DNA of 56,019 nt from Clostridia bacterium (GCA_017512805.1 JAFWES010000069.1:1-56019), one strand, 5' to 3'; shown: positions 22,601 to 30,629, numbered from the stretch's first letter. The notes: generated from the letters alone by a model not told the origin. Program-made: numbers and translations.

Positions 22601-22686
22601 GCTTCGCCCTCTGTCACGATTTTCTGCTGGCGGGATTCCTGATTTTGGGACTTCGCAGATTATCTGCCGAAAAAAAGACGGTATAG
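19624..22686 (+). CDS. Giant membrane protein made of two tandem GT-C-like modules
   Basis: 1020 residues, about twenty membrane segments. Two homologous halves (~1-540 and ~545-1020) share an early acidic motif ('VDHGQYERVMADCGLTW' and 'NNGDFGRMMIQMDLTW'), 'RLLTEPFG', a mid-protein '[YF]..L[YF][PG][EQ]' motif and a loop with 'DDP....L/M...G[LV]D...A.DIG'. The protein at 5537-7093 is a third, single copy. The layout is that of GT-C glycosyltransferases, but I cannot name a family. It could be two transferases, or one active and one structural half. ATGA overlap with the upstream gene. Last gene of the operon; no clear terminator follows before the next promoter at 22703. Confidence 0.78.
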   Translation: MKEKRGAWFRRPPHLVLLLAVLCASVCLAVGFTRSPRLYPVDHGQYERVMADCGLTWTEEDLAAGDLQYVRAISRFAYARFPWVQLLSPLAGSSTVYAVAPVRLLTEPFGLPFTTDAMAAVWAVILAAACGLITEALFRLGVRAWFLPCLVLCALYGDGNFCAVFRGLYPQGAEIAFFLLLTGLCLRAFSLTPDRRGWSLLPVALCSVLFLKSGTGVIVFLPVILAVNGILAWSCRKTLSHGWLLPAVCALALLCGGRSAVILAGEDPDYYSNAAAYESFFNGMLTVADDPESILTEYGLDASYAGDIGRSYYEPEENYAHCPRGEEGALLFSRLKPNRVLAGYLRHPELLGRLMLRTDGELKTGFENVRNRTLDANGKNFHATRADGGFPALIWRLLFPGETGFALAALALLILETGLWIRRRRIQYGLTALLLVSFLLYLPFTAAYNGLALSAQYILFQVLLSAALGTGILCGLMQALPRFREWLIRFTREADPMPVKKSIPLPSPQEPAAGFLLQKLRKAADSRALALLVTGVTAVFMLVMVFAPADHPASVNNGDFGRMMIQMDLTWEGMQYYDTATQAGRYAIEEFVFTKPFRPLKLTPLEPTYSLYWFVSLTRLLTEPFGRSFSTWTLAWVMGAVSVLCLLKIIWDLQPLLRRWTIPAALVGCAMLFSETYLTWYNSLFGEGSILTGLLLSIMCALHLVMMPRKAGWKRQAWLVGLVISLNILITAKSQMLLAMPGAVGLVLWLSWYHRSWRYDLRILQGSLMVFLCVCLGFSALAVYQTDRTEDSVSQKHTLWQAYFYGIFMISDDPLGDMEALGVDTAMAPDIGKFVQFDNDSLYVYAPLSEEAQKAFYDHVSMGTIIQWYLTHPGKLWYMLNYAAGEGRKLYTDFRVYCGQDYADPAHDPVNGFHLWPAWREFLSPGTFLGYVLFYGALLFLLFRGLFHRRKEVPAEVRIRFAVPLFLIITGILQYPLSVLGNGFADNQKQLFCFALCHDFLLAGFLILGLRRLSAEKKTV

Positions 22687-22702
22687 TTGTCGAAAAATAT
22701 TG

Positions 22703-22730
22703 TTGAATTTTTCACAAATTATGCTATAAT
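22703..22730 (+). promoter_or_regulatory. Promoter of the AraC-family gene
   Basis: TTGAAT (22703-22708), a 16-bp spacer ending in TGC, and a perfect TATAAT (22725-22730): an extended -10 promoter in an A+T-rich stretch just after the operon. Confidence 0.8.
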
Positions 22731-22778
22731 AAAAACGTTCGCGATAACATCGAAGCCGGCACTTGACTGGAGGCGTCC

Positions 22779-23657
22779 ATGAAAAACTCCAATGAAATGT
22801 GTCAACCCTTGTTTTTGCCCTTTGACTGTTATGAACTTTCTGTGCGGGAGGGCACGGCGGCGTCAGGCCCGCTGACGCATTACTACGCGGAGTTCCTGCT
22901 GATCCGGAAAGGCGCGGCGGGGCTCAGCCTGGATGGGAAAGAAATCATTCTGCGCGCCGGGGAGGCGGCGATTATCTGCCCCGGCGTGCCGCATTGTCCG
23001 TTTGCCTTGGAGGCGGAGGAAGCCCGGGTCATGCTGCTGCGCCTGGATCCGGATCGGATGCCCCCCTTTCCGGACTATTCGCCCAGCCTCAGCGCCATTC
23101 TCGCGGAGGCCCGGAAGCAGAAGCTTCCCATGGTGCTTTCCGCCGAGGATATGGAAAAACTGGAGCTGCGGGGGATCGTGGCGGGCTGTGCCGGAGAAGC
23201 CAACGAGCGTCCCTTCGGCTACGATCTGGATGTTACCCTGCGGTTGGGGGAGGCCTGCCTGCGGGTGGTCCGCTTCTGGATGGAAAAAGGTCTGGTGCTT
23301 CCCAGGCCGGAAGAGGAGCAGCTTTCCATTTACTCCCTGACCGGATATATCCAGTGTCATCTTCGGAATGGGCTGCGCGTGGAGGATCTGGCGGAAAAGT
23401 GCGGCATCAGCTATCCCTGGTTTGCCAAAAAATTCCGGGATGTCTACGGCGTCAGCTGCAAGGAATATATTGAGCGGATCCGGGTGTCCCGGGTGGAACA
23501 GTTCCTGCGGTTCAGCAGCCTCGATCTGGCGCAGATCAGCGAGGCGACGGGCTACGCCGACTGCAGCCACATGATCAAGAACTTCAAGCGGATTATGAAC
23601 ATTACGCCCGGTCAGTTCCGCCAGCAGGAACAGCGTCAGGAGTCTCCCCGGAATTAA
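22779..23657 (+). CDS. AraC-family transcriptional regulator
   Basis: 292 residues. The N-terminal half is a cupin-like sensor ('FLLIRKGAAGLSLDGKEI', 'AAIICPGVPHCPF'). The C-terminal ~100 residues contain two helix-turn-helix units of AraC/XylS type ('RVEDLAEKCGISYPWFAKKF' and 'DLAQISEATGYADCSHMIKN') ending in 'ITPGQFRQ'. These regulators usually bind a small ligand, often a sugar, and activate nearby operons. It has its own promoter and may control the exopolysaccharide operon, the downstream genes, or distant targets; the sequence does not decide. Confidence 0.92.
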   Translation: MKNSNEMCQPLFLPFDCYELSVREGTAASGPLTHYYAEFLLIRKGAAGLSLDGKEIILRAGEAAIICPGVPHCPFALEAEEARVMLLRLDPDRMPPFPDYSPSLSAILAEARKQKLPMVLSAEDMEKLELRGIVAGCAGEANERPFGYDLDVTLRLGEACLRVVRFWMEKGLVLPRPEEEQLSIYSLTGYIQCHLRNGLRVEDLAEKCGISYPWFAKKFRDVYGVSCKEYIERIRVSRVEQFLRFSSLDLAQISEATGYADCSHMIKNFKRIMNITPGQFRQQEQRQESPRN

Positions 23658-23713
23658 AGAAACAGCGGGAACAGGGGATCGGGCTTTTCGTCCCGCCAGG
23701 TCCCGCGGTCAGG

Positions 23714-23774
23714 AAGGAAAAAAGAACGCTGCCGTCGAACTGTAAAGGCGGGTCAGGAGCGTTCTTTTTTCCTT
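23714..23774. terminator. Long-stem terminator (likely bidirectional)
   Basis: Perfect 17-bp arms at 23714-23730 and 23758-23774 enclose a 27-nt loop. The outer arm parts are A6 and T6, so either strand would give a hairpin ending in a U-rich segment. It lies between the araC and pgsA genes. Confidence 0.65.
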
Positions 23775-23858
23775 AATGGTATAAAACGATTGTCCTGACA
23801 GAACGAATGAAAAACCGGGCGGGTTTTCTGCCCGGGCGGACGAAAAGAGGAAGCATTT

Positions 23859-24464
23859 TTGAAGGACAGAATCAGGAAACTGTTTACCGGGATCTGGAAC
23901 ATCCCGAATGTGCTGACCATCATCCGGCTGATCCTGGTGCCGGTGTTTGTGGCCGTGTTTCGGGCGGGGCACCCGCGGATCGCGCTGGGGGTTTTCTGCC
24001 TGGCCAGCCTGACGGATATGGCGGACGGGATTCTCGCCCGGAAGCTGAATCAGATTACGGATTTCGGCAAGCTCTTTGATCCCCTGGCGGATAAGCTGAT
24101 GGTGCTGACGGCTCTTTTTTGCCAGGGGACGGCGGGCGTTTTTCCCTGGGAAGCGATCGGCATCGTTCTCTTCAAGGAGCTGTTTATGATGGTGGGCAGT
24201 GTGTACATGCTGGGAAAGGGCGTGGTGGTTTCTGCCAACTATTTTGGAAAGGTGGCCACGGTCTGCTTTATTATCAGCCTGATCCTGAGCTTTTTTCACC
24301 GGGAGCTGGCGGAATGGGGGCGGCCCCTGGATCAGTACATGCTGTGGATTTCCGTCGGGCTGTCCATTCAGGCCATGCTGGCCTATGTCGCCCAAAGCTG
24401 GAAGAAGATCCGGAGCATGAAGGATGAAAGCCGTAAAACCGGACAGGCGGATCCCGGAGACTGA
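23859..24464 (+). CDS. pgsA: CDP-alcohol phosphatidyltransferase (PgsA-like)
   Basis: 201 residues, five or six membrane segments. The CDP-alcohol phosphotransferase signature D-x2-D-G-x2-A-R-x8-G-x3-D-x3-D is present as 'DMADGILARKL' and 'DFGKLFDPLADK'. It probably makes phosphatidylglycerol-phosphate from CDP-diacylglycerol and glycerol-3-phosphate. Start is TTG at 23859 with AAGAGGAAG upstream; the reading frame has no ATG near the motif-conserved N-terminus. Cardiolipin-synthase-type members share the motif, so the exact acceptor is less certain. Confidence 0.85.
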   Translation: MKDRIRKLFTGIWNIPNVLTIIRLILVPVFVAVFRAGHPRIALGVFCLASLTDMADGILARKLNQITDFGKLFDPLADKLMVLTALFCQGTAGVFPWEAIGIVLFKELFMMVGSVYMLGKGVVVSANYFGKVATVCFIISLILSFFHRELAEWGRPLDQYMLWISVGLSIQAMLAYVAQSWKKIRSMKDESRKTGQADPGD

Positions 24465-24509
24465 ACCGCCGCCCTGCCGCGGATGCGGCGGGGGCTCTGC
24501 CCGCAAAAA

Positions 24510-24536
24510 AAGAATTGTGCAAATTGCACAATTCTT
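24510..24536. promoter_or_regulatory. 27-bp near-perfect inverted repeat upstream of msmX
   Basis: Two 13-base arms of the AAGAATTGTGCAA type around a single central base. It is followed at 24549-24561 by a shorter palindrome (TGTCA-AAA-TGACA) and then by the msmX promoter. A run of A on its left means it could also terminate leftward transcription, but no leftward gene is present. An operator for a sugar-responsive repressor is the more likely reading. Confidence 0.5.
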
Positions 24537-24563
24537 CCCCGTCAAAATTGTCAAAATGACATC

Positions 24564-24592
24564 TTTCTTTTGGAAACGGATTCCGGTATAAT
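24564..24592 (+). promoter_or_regulatory. Promoter of msmX
   Basis: A perfect TATAAT at 24587-24592 with a weak -35 (TTTCTT, 24564-24569) at 17 bp. The weak -35 and the two upstream palindromes suggest regulated transcription. Confidence 0.6.
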
Positions 24593-24643
24593 AGCACCCG
24601 TAAAGGGGCGTTGAGCCCGTATGATTTGAAGGAGGAAAACGAC

Positions 24644-25765
24644 ATGGCAAGTGTATCCCTGCAGCATATCTACAAAGTCTACTCCGGCAACGTGACAGCG
24701 GTCAGCGACTTCTGCCTCGATATCGAAGACAAGGAATTTATCGTGCTGGTCGGTCCTTCCGGCTGCGGTAAGTCCACCACCCTGCGGATGGTCGCCGGTC
24801 TGGAAGAAATCTCCGATGGCGAACTGTACATCGGCGACAAGCTGGTCAATGACGTCGCTCCCAAGGATCGCGACATCGCCATGGTGTTCCAGAACTACGC
24901 CCTGTATCCTCATATGACCGTGTTTGACAACATGGCTTTCGGCCTGAAGCTGCGGAAGACCCCCAAGGACGAAATCAAGCGCCGCGTGGAAGAAGCCGCC
25001 AAGATCCTGGACATCGCTCACCTGCTGAACCGGAAGCCCAAGGCCCTGTCCGGCGGCCAGCGTCAGCGTGTTGCCCTGGGCCGCGCCATCGTCCGTGAGC
25101 CCAAGGTCTTCCTCTTCGACGAGCCTCTGTCCAACCTGGACGCCAAGCTGCGCGTCGCCATGCGTACCGAGATCACCAAGCTGCATCAGCGGCTGCAGAC
25201 CACCTTTATCTACGTGACTCACGACCAGACCGAGGCCATGACCATGGCCAGCCGGATCGTGGTTATGAAGGACGGCGTCGTGCAGCAGGTGGATACGCCC
25301 CAGAATCTGTACGACTATCCCACCAATGAGTTCGTCGCCGGCTTCATCGGCAGCCCCCAGATGAACTTCTTCAACGTGCGGCTGGAGAAGGAAGGCCAGG
25401 ATGTGGTCGCCAAGTTTGGCAACAACAAGATCGTCGTGCCCTCCTTCAAGATCGCCAAGTTCACCGACGAGAGCTATATCGGCAAGGAAGTCGTCATGGG
25501 CATCCGTCCCGAGAACATTCACGACAGCGAAGAGAAGCTGGCCGAGTTCTCCACCGCCACCGTGGACGTGGACGTGGAAGTGACCGAGCAGATGGGTTCC
25601 GAAACTTATCTGTATCTGACCACGACCGGCAAGGAAGGCAATATCGTGGCCCGCGTTGATCCCCGGACCACCAGCCGCGCCGGCAACAAGATCAAGATTG
25701 CGCTGGATGTGAACCGGCTGCACTTCTTCGACAAGGAAACCGAGAAGACCATCCTGAACCGGTAA
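24644..25765 (+). CDS. msmX: Sugar ABC transporter ATPase, MsmX/UgpC type
   Basis: 373 residues. Walker A 'GPSGCGKST', Q-loop '[13 protein letters not shown]', signature '[14 protein letters not shown]', Walker B '[12 protein letters not shown]', switch His in '[10 protein letters not shown]', then a C-terminal TOBE/regulatory domain (~235-373). Powers import of oligosaccharides through partner permeases. No permease or binding-protein gene is adjacent, which is the usual situation for MsmX, a shared ATPase serving several CUT1 importers. Its strong GGAGGAA site and regular C-ending codons suggest high expression. The ATG at 24644 begins the conserved '[13 protein letters not shown]'. Confidence 0.95.
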   Translation: MASVSLQHIYKVYSGNVTAVSDFCLDIEDKEFIVLVGPSGCGKSTTLRMVAGLEEISDGELYIGDKLVNDVAPKDRDIAMVFQNYALYPHMTVFDNMAFGLKLRKTPKDEIKRRVEEAAKILDIAHLLNRKPKALSGGQRQRVALGRAIVREPKVFLFDEPLSNLDAKLRVAMRTEITKLHQRLQTTFIYVTHDQTEAMTMASRIVVMKDGVVQQVDTPQNLYDYPTNEFVAGFIGSPQMNFFNVRLEKEGQDVVAKFGNNKIVVPSFKIAKFTDESYIGKEVVMGIRPENIHDSEEKLAEFSTATVDVDVEVTEQMGSETYLYLTTTGKEGNIVARVDPRTTSRAGNKIKIALDVNRLHFFDKETEKTILNR

Positions 25766-25783
25766 TTCTTTCGGATCCGTATC

Positions 25784-25808
25784 GCCGCCCTTCTGGGCGG
25801 CTTTTTTT
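25784..25808 (+). terminator. Terminator after msmX
   Basis: GCCGCCC and GGGCGGC around a TTCT loop, followed by seven Ts. Confidence 0.9.
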
Positions 25809-25813
25809 GTGGG

Positions 25814-25843
25814 TTGTATCGGAGGGAACAGTTGTGCTATAAT
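25814..25843 (+). promoter_or_regulatory. Promoter of PucR-like regulator gene
   Basis: Extended -10 TGC-TATAAT (TATAAT at 25838-25843) with a poor -35 (TTGTAT at 25814, 18 bp). Confidence 0.65.
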
Positions 25844-25869
25844 GCTCAGCGAGAAAGGAGGCGATCCCT

Positions 25870-26523
25870 CTGACCAATGAAACGGTGCTGCCCGGAAGAA
25901 GCTGTGTCGTGGTTTTCCAGCGGGAAGACGATGCCTCCCCCGGCCGCCTGGCGGCCCAGCTGCGGGAGCTGGCGCCTCTGGAGGAGCGGGATCTGCTGGC
26001 GGAAGACGGTGCCGGCCGGGTGCTGATGATCAAGGAAGGGACCGATCCGGGGGAAATCGCGGAGTTTGCTTCCGCCCTGGTGGGGACGCTGGAATCCGAG
26101 GCTGGTATCCGGACGCGGGCGGGGGTCAGCGATGTACACGGCGGCCCGGAGGAATGGCCCGCCGGATACCGGGAAGCGCTGGCAGCCCTGGAAACGGGGG
26201 AACGGCTGCATCGTCTCAGCCCTGTCCAGATCTATGGTCGGCAGACCCTGGAGCGGATTGCGGAAAGTTTGGATCCCGCCCTGCGGGCCCAGCTGGTGAA
26301 AAGGTTTTTAAAAGACAGCCCGGAAGCTGTCCTGACGGCGGAGACCCGGGAAACGGCCGAGCGCTTTTTCGAAGCGGATCTGAATCTGTCCGTGGCGGCC
26401 CGCCAGATGTTTATTCACAGGAATACCCTGACCTACCGGCTGGACCGGATTCAGCGGGAAACCGGGCTGGATCTTCGGAAATTTGAGGATGCGGCGGTGT
26501 TCCGGCTGCTTCTGATGATGTAG
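25870..26523 (+). CDS. Short PucR/CdaR-type helix-turn-helix regulator
   Basis: 217 residues if translation starts at the CTG at 25870, which sits 8 bases after a perfect GGAGG; the next in-frame alternative is GTG at 25885, with spacing that is too long. The C-terminal ~50 residues ('LSVAARQMFIHRNTLTYRLD', then 'RIQRETGLDLRKFEDA') are the PucR/CdaR HTH_30 domain. The middle resembles the degenerate GGDEF-like linker of that family. Full-length family members are ~380-500 residues and have an N-terminal sensor that is absent here. Placed just after msmX, it may regulate sugar uptake (inference). Confidence 0.78.
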   Translation: MTNETVLPGRSCVVVFQREDDASPGRLAAQLRELAPLEERDLLAEDGAGRVLMIKEGTDPGEIAEFASALVGTLESEAGIRTRAGVSDVHGGPEEWPAGYREALAALETGERLHRLSPVQIYGRQTLERIAESLDPALRAQLVKRFLKDSPEAVLTAETRETAERFFEADLNLSVAARQMFIHRNTLTYRLDRIQRETGLDLRKFEDAAVFRLLLMM

Positions 26524-26618
26524 GAAGGGAAAAGGCGGTTCTGACGGCTGCCGCCGGAGACGGATAGGATCCCGCAGGCTTTTTGTGACTGCGAAGCACA
26601 TGAATCAAGGAGACGATC

Positions 26619-27878
26619 ATGAAGAAAAAATGGATGCTGGCGTTGTGCCTGGGCCTGATGGTGTGCATGCTGAGCGGATGCATGTCCATGCTGGCGGCGG
26701 ATTCCCTTTTCGGAAGCGCAGGCGCGCTGAAAGGCGCTGATGTGCAGGAAGAAGGAGATCAGGTGACCATCTCCCGGGAGGAATATGAACGGTACCGGCA
26801 GTTTGATGAGCTGTTGGAACTGATGGACGCCGCTGACGCGTATTTCTATCAGGAGCCGGATCATCAGAAGATGCTCCAGGGGGCCAGCGCGGGCCTGATG
26901 GAAGGGCTGGAGGACTACTATTCCTTTTACTATACGCCCGAAGCGTGGACCAAAATGTGGGAAGAAGACGAAGGAGAGTACGCCGGCGTCGGCATCCTGA
27001 TCTCTTCCAACTACGCGACCGGCATCTGTAAGATCAGCCGGGTGTTTGAGGGCAGCCCCGCCGAAAAGGCGGGTGTCCGGCGGGGAGATATCCTCTACCG
27101 GGTGGGCGAGGATCTGTATGTGGTGCCAGAAACCTTGCAGGACGCGGTGGACATCATGCGCGGTACGCCCGGAACCTCTGTGGACGTCACTTTCCTGCGC
27201 AATGGGGAAGAGATCACCTTCACCCTGGAGCGGGCCATCATCAACGTCAATCAGATCGAAAGCACCATGCTGACGGAGGATGTGGGCCTGATCGCCATGT
27301 ATGAGTTTGCTGGCAAGTGCGACGAGGAATTTGAATCCGCCCTCACCGGCCTGATGACCCGCGGGGCCAAAGGTCTCATCATTGACCTGCGGGACAATCC
27401 CGGCGGCTGGGTGGATGCCGCCCGGAATATTGGGGATCTGTTCCTGGACAAAGGGGATTTGTGTTATCTGGTCTACAGGGATGGCACCGAGAGCCACGAT
27501 TATCCGACCTTTGACGGAAAGGTGGAGATCCCCCTGGTGCTGCTGGTGAACGAGAACAGTGCCAGCGCGTCCGAAATCCTGACGGCTGCCCTGCGGGAAC
27601 GGGCGGACGCAACGGTGGTGGGCGTCAATACCTACGGCAAGGGGATCGTGCAGATCGTATCCGCCGTCGGAACCGAAGGCTCGGGTTTCCAGATGACCAT
27701 CGCCGAATACCTGACCCCTCAGGGGAACCAGGTTCATAAGGTGGGCCTGGCGCCGGATGTGGAAATCCCCCTGGAGGAAGGGGACAATGGGGAATACGAT
27801 TTTGCGGACGCGGAGAAGGACCCCCAGCTGGCGAAAGCGCTGGAGGTTATGCTCACCAAAATGGGATCCGCGGAATAG
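26619..27878 (+). CDS. S41 (CtpA-type) C-terminal processing peptidase, lipoprotein
   Basis: 419 residues. Signal peptide ending in the lipobox 'LSGC', then a helical pro-region, a PDZ domain (~120-215, 'GVGILISSN', 'GSPAEKAGVRRGDILYRVG') and the S41 protease core with 'NENSASASE' holding the nucleophile Ser and 'YGKGIVQ' holding the catalytic Lys and Gln. Cleaves exposed C-terminal tails of exported proteins at the outer face of the membrane. AAGGAGA precedes the ATG. The VanW gene follows after 25 bases, so the two are probably co-expressed for envelope work. Confidence 0.93.
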   Translation: MKKKWMLALCLGLMVCMLSGCMSMLAADSLFGSAGALKGADVQEEGDQVTISREEYERYRQFDELLELMDAADAYFYQEPDHQKMLQGASAGLMEGLEDYYSFYYTPEAWTKMWEEDEGEYAGVGILISSNYATGICKISRVFEGSPAEKAGVRRGDILYRVGEDLYVVPETLQDAVDIMRGTPGTSVDVTFLRNGEEITFTLERAIINVNQIESTMLTEDVGLIAMYEFAGKCDEEFESALTGLMTRGAKGLIIDLRDNPGGWVDAARNIGDLFLDKGDLCYLVYRDGTESHDYPTFDGKVEIPLVLLVNENSASASEILTAALRERADATVVGVNTYGKGIVQIVSAVGTEGSGFQMTIAEYLTPQGNQVHKVGLAPDVEIPLEEGDNGEYDFADAEKDPQLAKALEVMLTKMGSAE

Positions 27879-27903
27879 TCCGGATACAAAGGAGATCAAA
27901 AAC

Positions 27904-29121
27904 GTGAACAAAGTGTGGAAGAGAGCGCTGTCGGCGCTGTGCGCCGCGGTGCTGATGATGACGGGCCTCCCCGGCCTTGTTCCGGCTTTCGCGGAAGAGG
28001 ACGAGGGTATGAGTGAGGAGGACTCCCAGGCTTTGGCGGCGGCGGAAGGCGAGGATACGGAGGAGAACGATGCCGCCGTGGCGGATCCCAATGCCATTTA
28101 TCACGAAAAAACCCTGGCGGATTTCAATGTCAATTCCCCTGCGCTCTATCGGGGGCGGATTACCGACGTCATCGGGGCCTACAGCATTTACTCGGAAAAG
28201 AGCATCGATTCTCCCCGGGTGGTCCGGGGGATCAAGAACGTGCCGGTGGATATCCTGTACGTGGGCCTGGTCTGGGTGATCGTACGCTATGAGGGCAAGC
28301 TGGGCTATGTCAAGCGGGAATACCTTTCCAAGGACTTTGAAACCGTGGATCCCGTCAATACCGCTCCCTTCAATGTGCAGAAGCATCAGTATATCGCGAC
28401 GGTGGCCCGGGAATGCTATGTGCGGAAGACCATGACCAAGGAGCCCTTGCAGGAGAAGAACCTGAACAGTTACTGGGTGAAGCTGAATCCGGGAACGCAG
28501 ATTTCCATCTGGCAGTTTCAGGACGGGTGGGCCATCGTGAATTACATGCGCAGCTACGGCTATATCGATCCCAACGATCTGACGGATCTGATCCCCGTCA
28601 GCCCGACGGACACCCCCATCAGCAAGGAAAGCCCCATCGCGGCGTACACCAGCTATTATACCATGAAGCACCTGAAGCCCGGCTGCAGCAAGGAGGACAG
28701 GACCAATAATCTGAACCGGATCTGGAATATCGGCCACGGGGCGGAAAAGATCACCGCCACAGGTTACATGCTGCCCGGGGATACCTTCGACGGCAACAAG
28801 AAGAACATCGGTCCCTATAAGGAATACAAGCTGGCCATCGGCCTGGTGGATGGGAAGGCGGTGCTGTCCAGCGGCGGCGGCACCTGCCAGGTCAGCTCCA
28901 CCCTCTATAACGCTATCTGTCAGCTGCCGGGTCTGACCATCACCAAGCGCAGGCCCCACGGTTACGGCGGCGCCAGTTACCTGCCCATCCATTGCGACGC
29001 GGCGGTGGGGAATGACAGCCTGAACCTGAAGTTCCGCAACGACTACGATTTTCCCATTCAGCTGGTGGGCAAGAGCAGTGGCGACGGCGCCCTGCTGATG
29101 ATGATTTATCGGGCGGACTGA
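27904..29121 (+). CDS. VanW family exported protein
   Basis: 405 residues from a GTG that follows AAAGGAG by 8 bases. A signal peptide ends at 'LVPAFA' (~30). Two SH3-like segments (~55-230) precede the VanW domain (~265-400) with its signature 'GGGTCQVSSTLYNA'. VanW domains occur near vancomycin-resistance genes and in many clostridial wall proteins, but their biochemical activity is not established. Coupled to the S41 protease gene upstream and closed by a terminator. Confidence 0.9.
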   Translation: MNKVWKRALSALCAAVLMMTGLPGLVPAFAEEDEGMSEEDSQALAAAEGEDTEENDAAVADPNAIYHEKTLADFNVNSPALYRGRITDVIGAYSIYSEKSIDSPRVVRGIKNVPVDILYVGLVWVIVRYEGKLGYVKREYLSKDFETVDPVNTAPFNVQKHQYIATVARECYVRKTMTKEPLQEKNLNSYWVKLNPGTQISIWQFQDGWAIVNYMRSYGYIDPNDLTDLIPVSPTDTPISKESPIAAYTSYYTMKHLKPGCSKEDRTNNLNRIWNIGHGAEKITATGYMLPGDTFDGNKKNIGPYKEYKLAIGLVDGKAVLSSGGGTCQVSSTLYNAICQLPGLTITKRRPHGYGGASYLPIHCDAAVGNDSLNLKFRNDYDFPIQLVGKSSGDGALLMMIYRAD

Positions 29122-29141
29122 ATCCATTCCAAAGACGACAG

Positions 29142-29178
29142 GAGCCTTCCTCCAATCTGTATGGCGGAAGGTTCTTTT
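29142..29178 (+). terminator. Terminator after VanW gene
   Basis: A 9-bp stem (GAGCCTTCC with GGAAGGTTC, one G-U) around a 15-nt loop, followed by four Ts. Confidence 0.6.
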
Positions 29179-29237
29179 CAGGCTAAGAAACCGGTCGGGC
29201 TGCGAAGCGGCGGTCGGCGCACAGGGAGAGGAACAGA

Positions 29238-30629
29238 ATGAAACAGTATGATGTGATTATTATCGGAGCGGGCCCGGGGGGCATCTACACCGCATGGGAG
29301 CTGACGAAGGTGCGTCCCGATCTGAAGGTGGCGGTGTTCGAAACCGGATATCCGCTGGATCAGCGCAAGTGCCCGATTGACGGAAAAAAAGTCATGAAAT
29401 GCATCAAATGCCCGACCTGCGCCATTATGAGCGGCTTTGGCGGCGCGGGCGCTTTTTCCGACGGGAAATATAATATTACCAATGACTTTGGGGGCACCCT
29501 GTATGAATACATCGGCAGAGAGGAAGCCCTTGAGCTGATGCGCTATGTGGACCGGATCAATCTGGCCAACGGAGGGGAGGGGACGTCCCTTTATTCCACC
29601 GCGGGATCGCAGTTCAAAAAGCTGTGCATGCAGAATAACCTGACCCTGCTGGAGGCCTCTGTACGGCACCTGGGCACGGACATCAACTACGTCGTGTTGG
29701 GGAATCTGTACGAAGCCCTGAGGGATAAGGTCGATTTTTATTTCCGCTCTCAGGTCGATTCCATCGAAAGCATCGGGGAGGACCGGGGATATCGCGTATG
29801 GTTCGGCGGGGTTTGCGCGGAATGCCGCGTGTGCGTCATTTCCGTGGGCCGCAGCGGCAGCAAATGGCTGGAAAAGATCTGCGACGATCTGAAGATCCGA
29901 ACCAAGTCCAACCGGGTGGACCTGGGGGTTCGGGTCGAACTGCCGGCCGAGATCTTTTCCCATATTACGGACGAGCTGTACGAAAGCAAAATCGTGTACC
30001 GCACGAAAAAATATGAAGATCACGTGCGCACCTTCTGCATGAACCCCCGGGGCATTGTCGTCAATGAAAATACCAACGGGATTGTGACCGTGAACGGGCA
30101 CAGCTTTGAGGACGAAAGCAAAAAGACCGGGAATACCAACTTCGCGCTTCTTGTCTCCAAGCATTTTTCGGAACCGTTCCGGGACAGCAACGGCTATGGG
30201 GAAAGCATCGTGCGCCTGTCGAATATGCTGGGCGGGGGCGCCATCGTGCAGCGCTTTGGAGATCTGGAGCGGGGAAGACGCAGTACGCAGAAGCGGATCG
30301 ACGAGGGAACGGTAAAGCCAACCCTGGCGGCTACCCCGGGAGATTTAAGCCTGGTGCTGCCCAAACGCATTCTGGACGGCATTATCGAAATGATTTACGC
30401 CCTGGATAAAATTGCTCCGGGAACCGCCGGCGACGATACCCTCCTATACGGGGTGGAGGTCAAGTTTTACAATATGGAAGTGGAGCTGGATGGAAACCTG
30501 GAAACCTGTCATAAGGGGCTGTATGTGATCGGCGACGGCAGCGGAGTGACCCATTCCCTCAGCCACGCCAGCGCCAGCGGCGTCTATGTGGCCAGGAAAA
30601 TTGCGGGCGGAGCGGCCTGTGATCCATAA
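29238..30629 (+). CDS. FAD-dependent dehydrogenase (COG2509 family)
   Basis: 463 residues. N-terminal Rossmann FAD-binding motif 'DVIIIGAGPGGIYTA' (~5-19), a CxxC pair in 'MKCIKCPTC' (~53-61) next to 'GFGGAGAFSDGK', and the closing FAD motif 'KGLYVIGDGSGVTHSL' (~430-445). Family members are uncharacterised FAD-dependent oxidoreductases that are widespread in Clostridia; the substrate is unknown. ATG at 29238 follows GGGAGAGG. The IMPase-type gene starts 28 bases after the stop, probably one transcript. Confidence 0.85.
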   Translation: MKQYDVIIIGAGPGGIYTAWELTKVRPDLKVAVFETGYPLDQRKCPIDGKKVMKCIKCPTCAIMSGFGGAGAFSDGKYNITNDFGGTLYEYIGREEALELMRYVDRINLANGGEGTSLYSTAGSQFKKLCMQNNLTLLEASVRHLGTDINYVVLGNLYEALRDKVDFYFRSQVDSIESIGEDRGYRVWFGGVCAECRVCVISVGRSGSKWLEKICDDLKIRTKSNRVDLGVRVELPAEIFSHITDELYESKIVYRTKKYEDHVRTFCMNPRGIVVNENTNGIVTVNGHSFEDESKKTGNTNFALLVSKHFSEPFRDSNGYGESIVRLSNMLGGGAIVQRFGDLERGRRSTQKRIDEGTVKPTLAATPGDLSLVLPKRILDGIIEMIYALDKIAPGTAGDDTLLYGVEVKFYNMEVELDGNLETCHKGLYVIGDGSGVTHSLSHASASGVYVARKIAGGAACDP

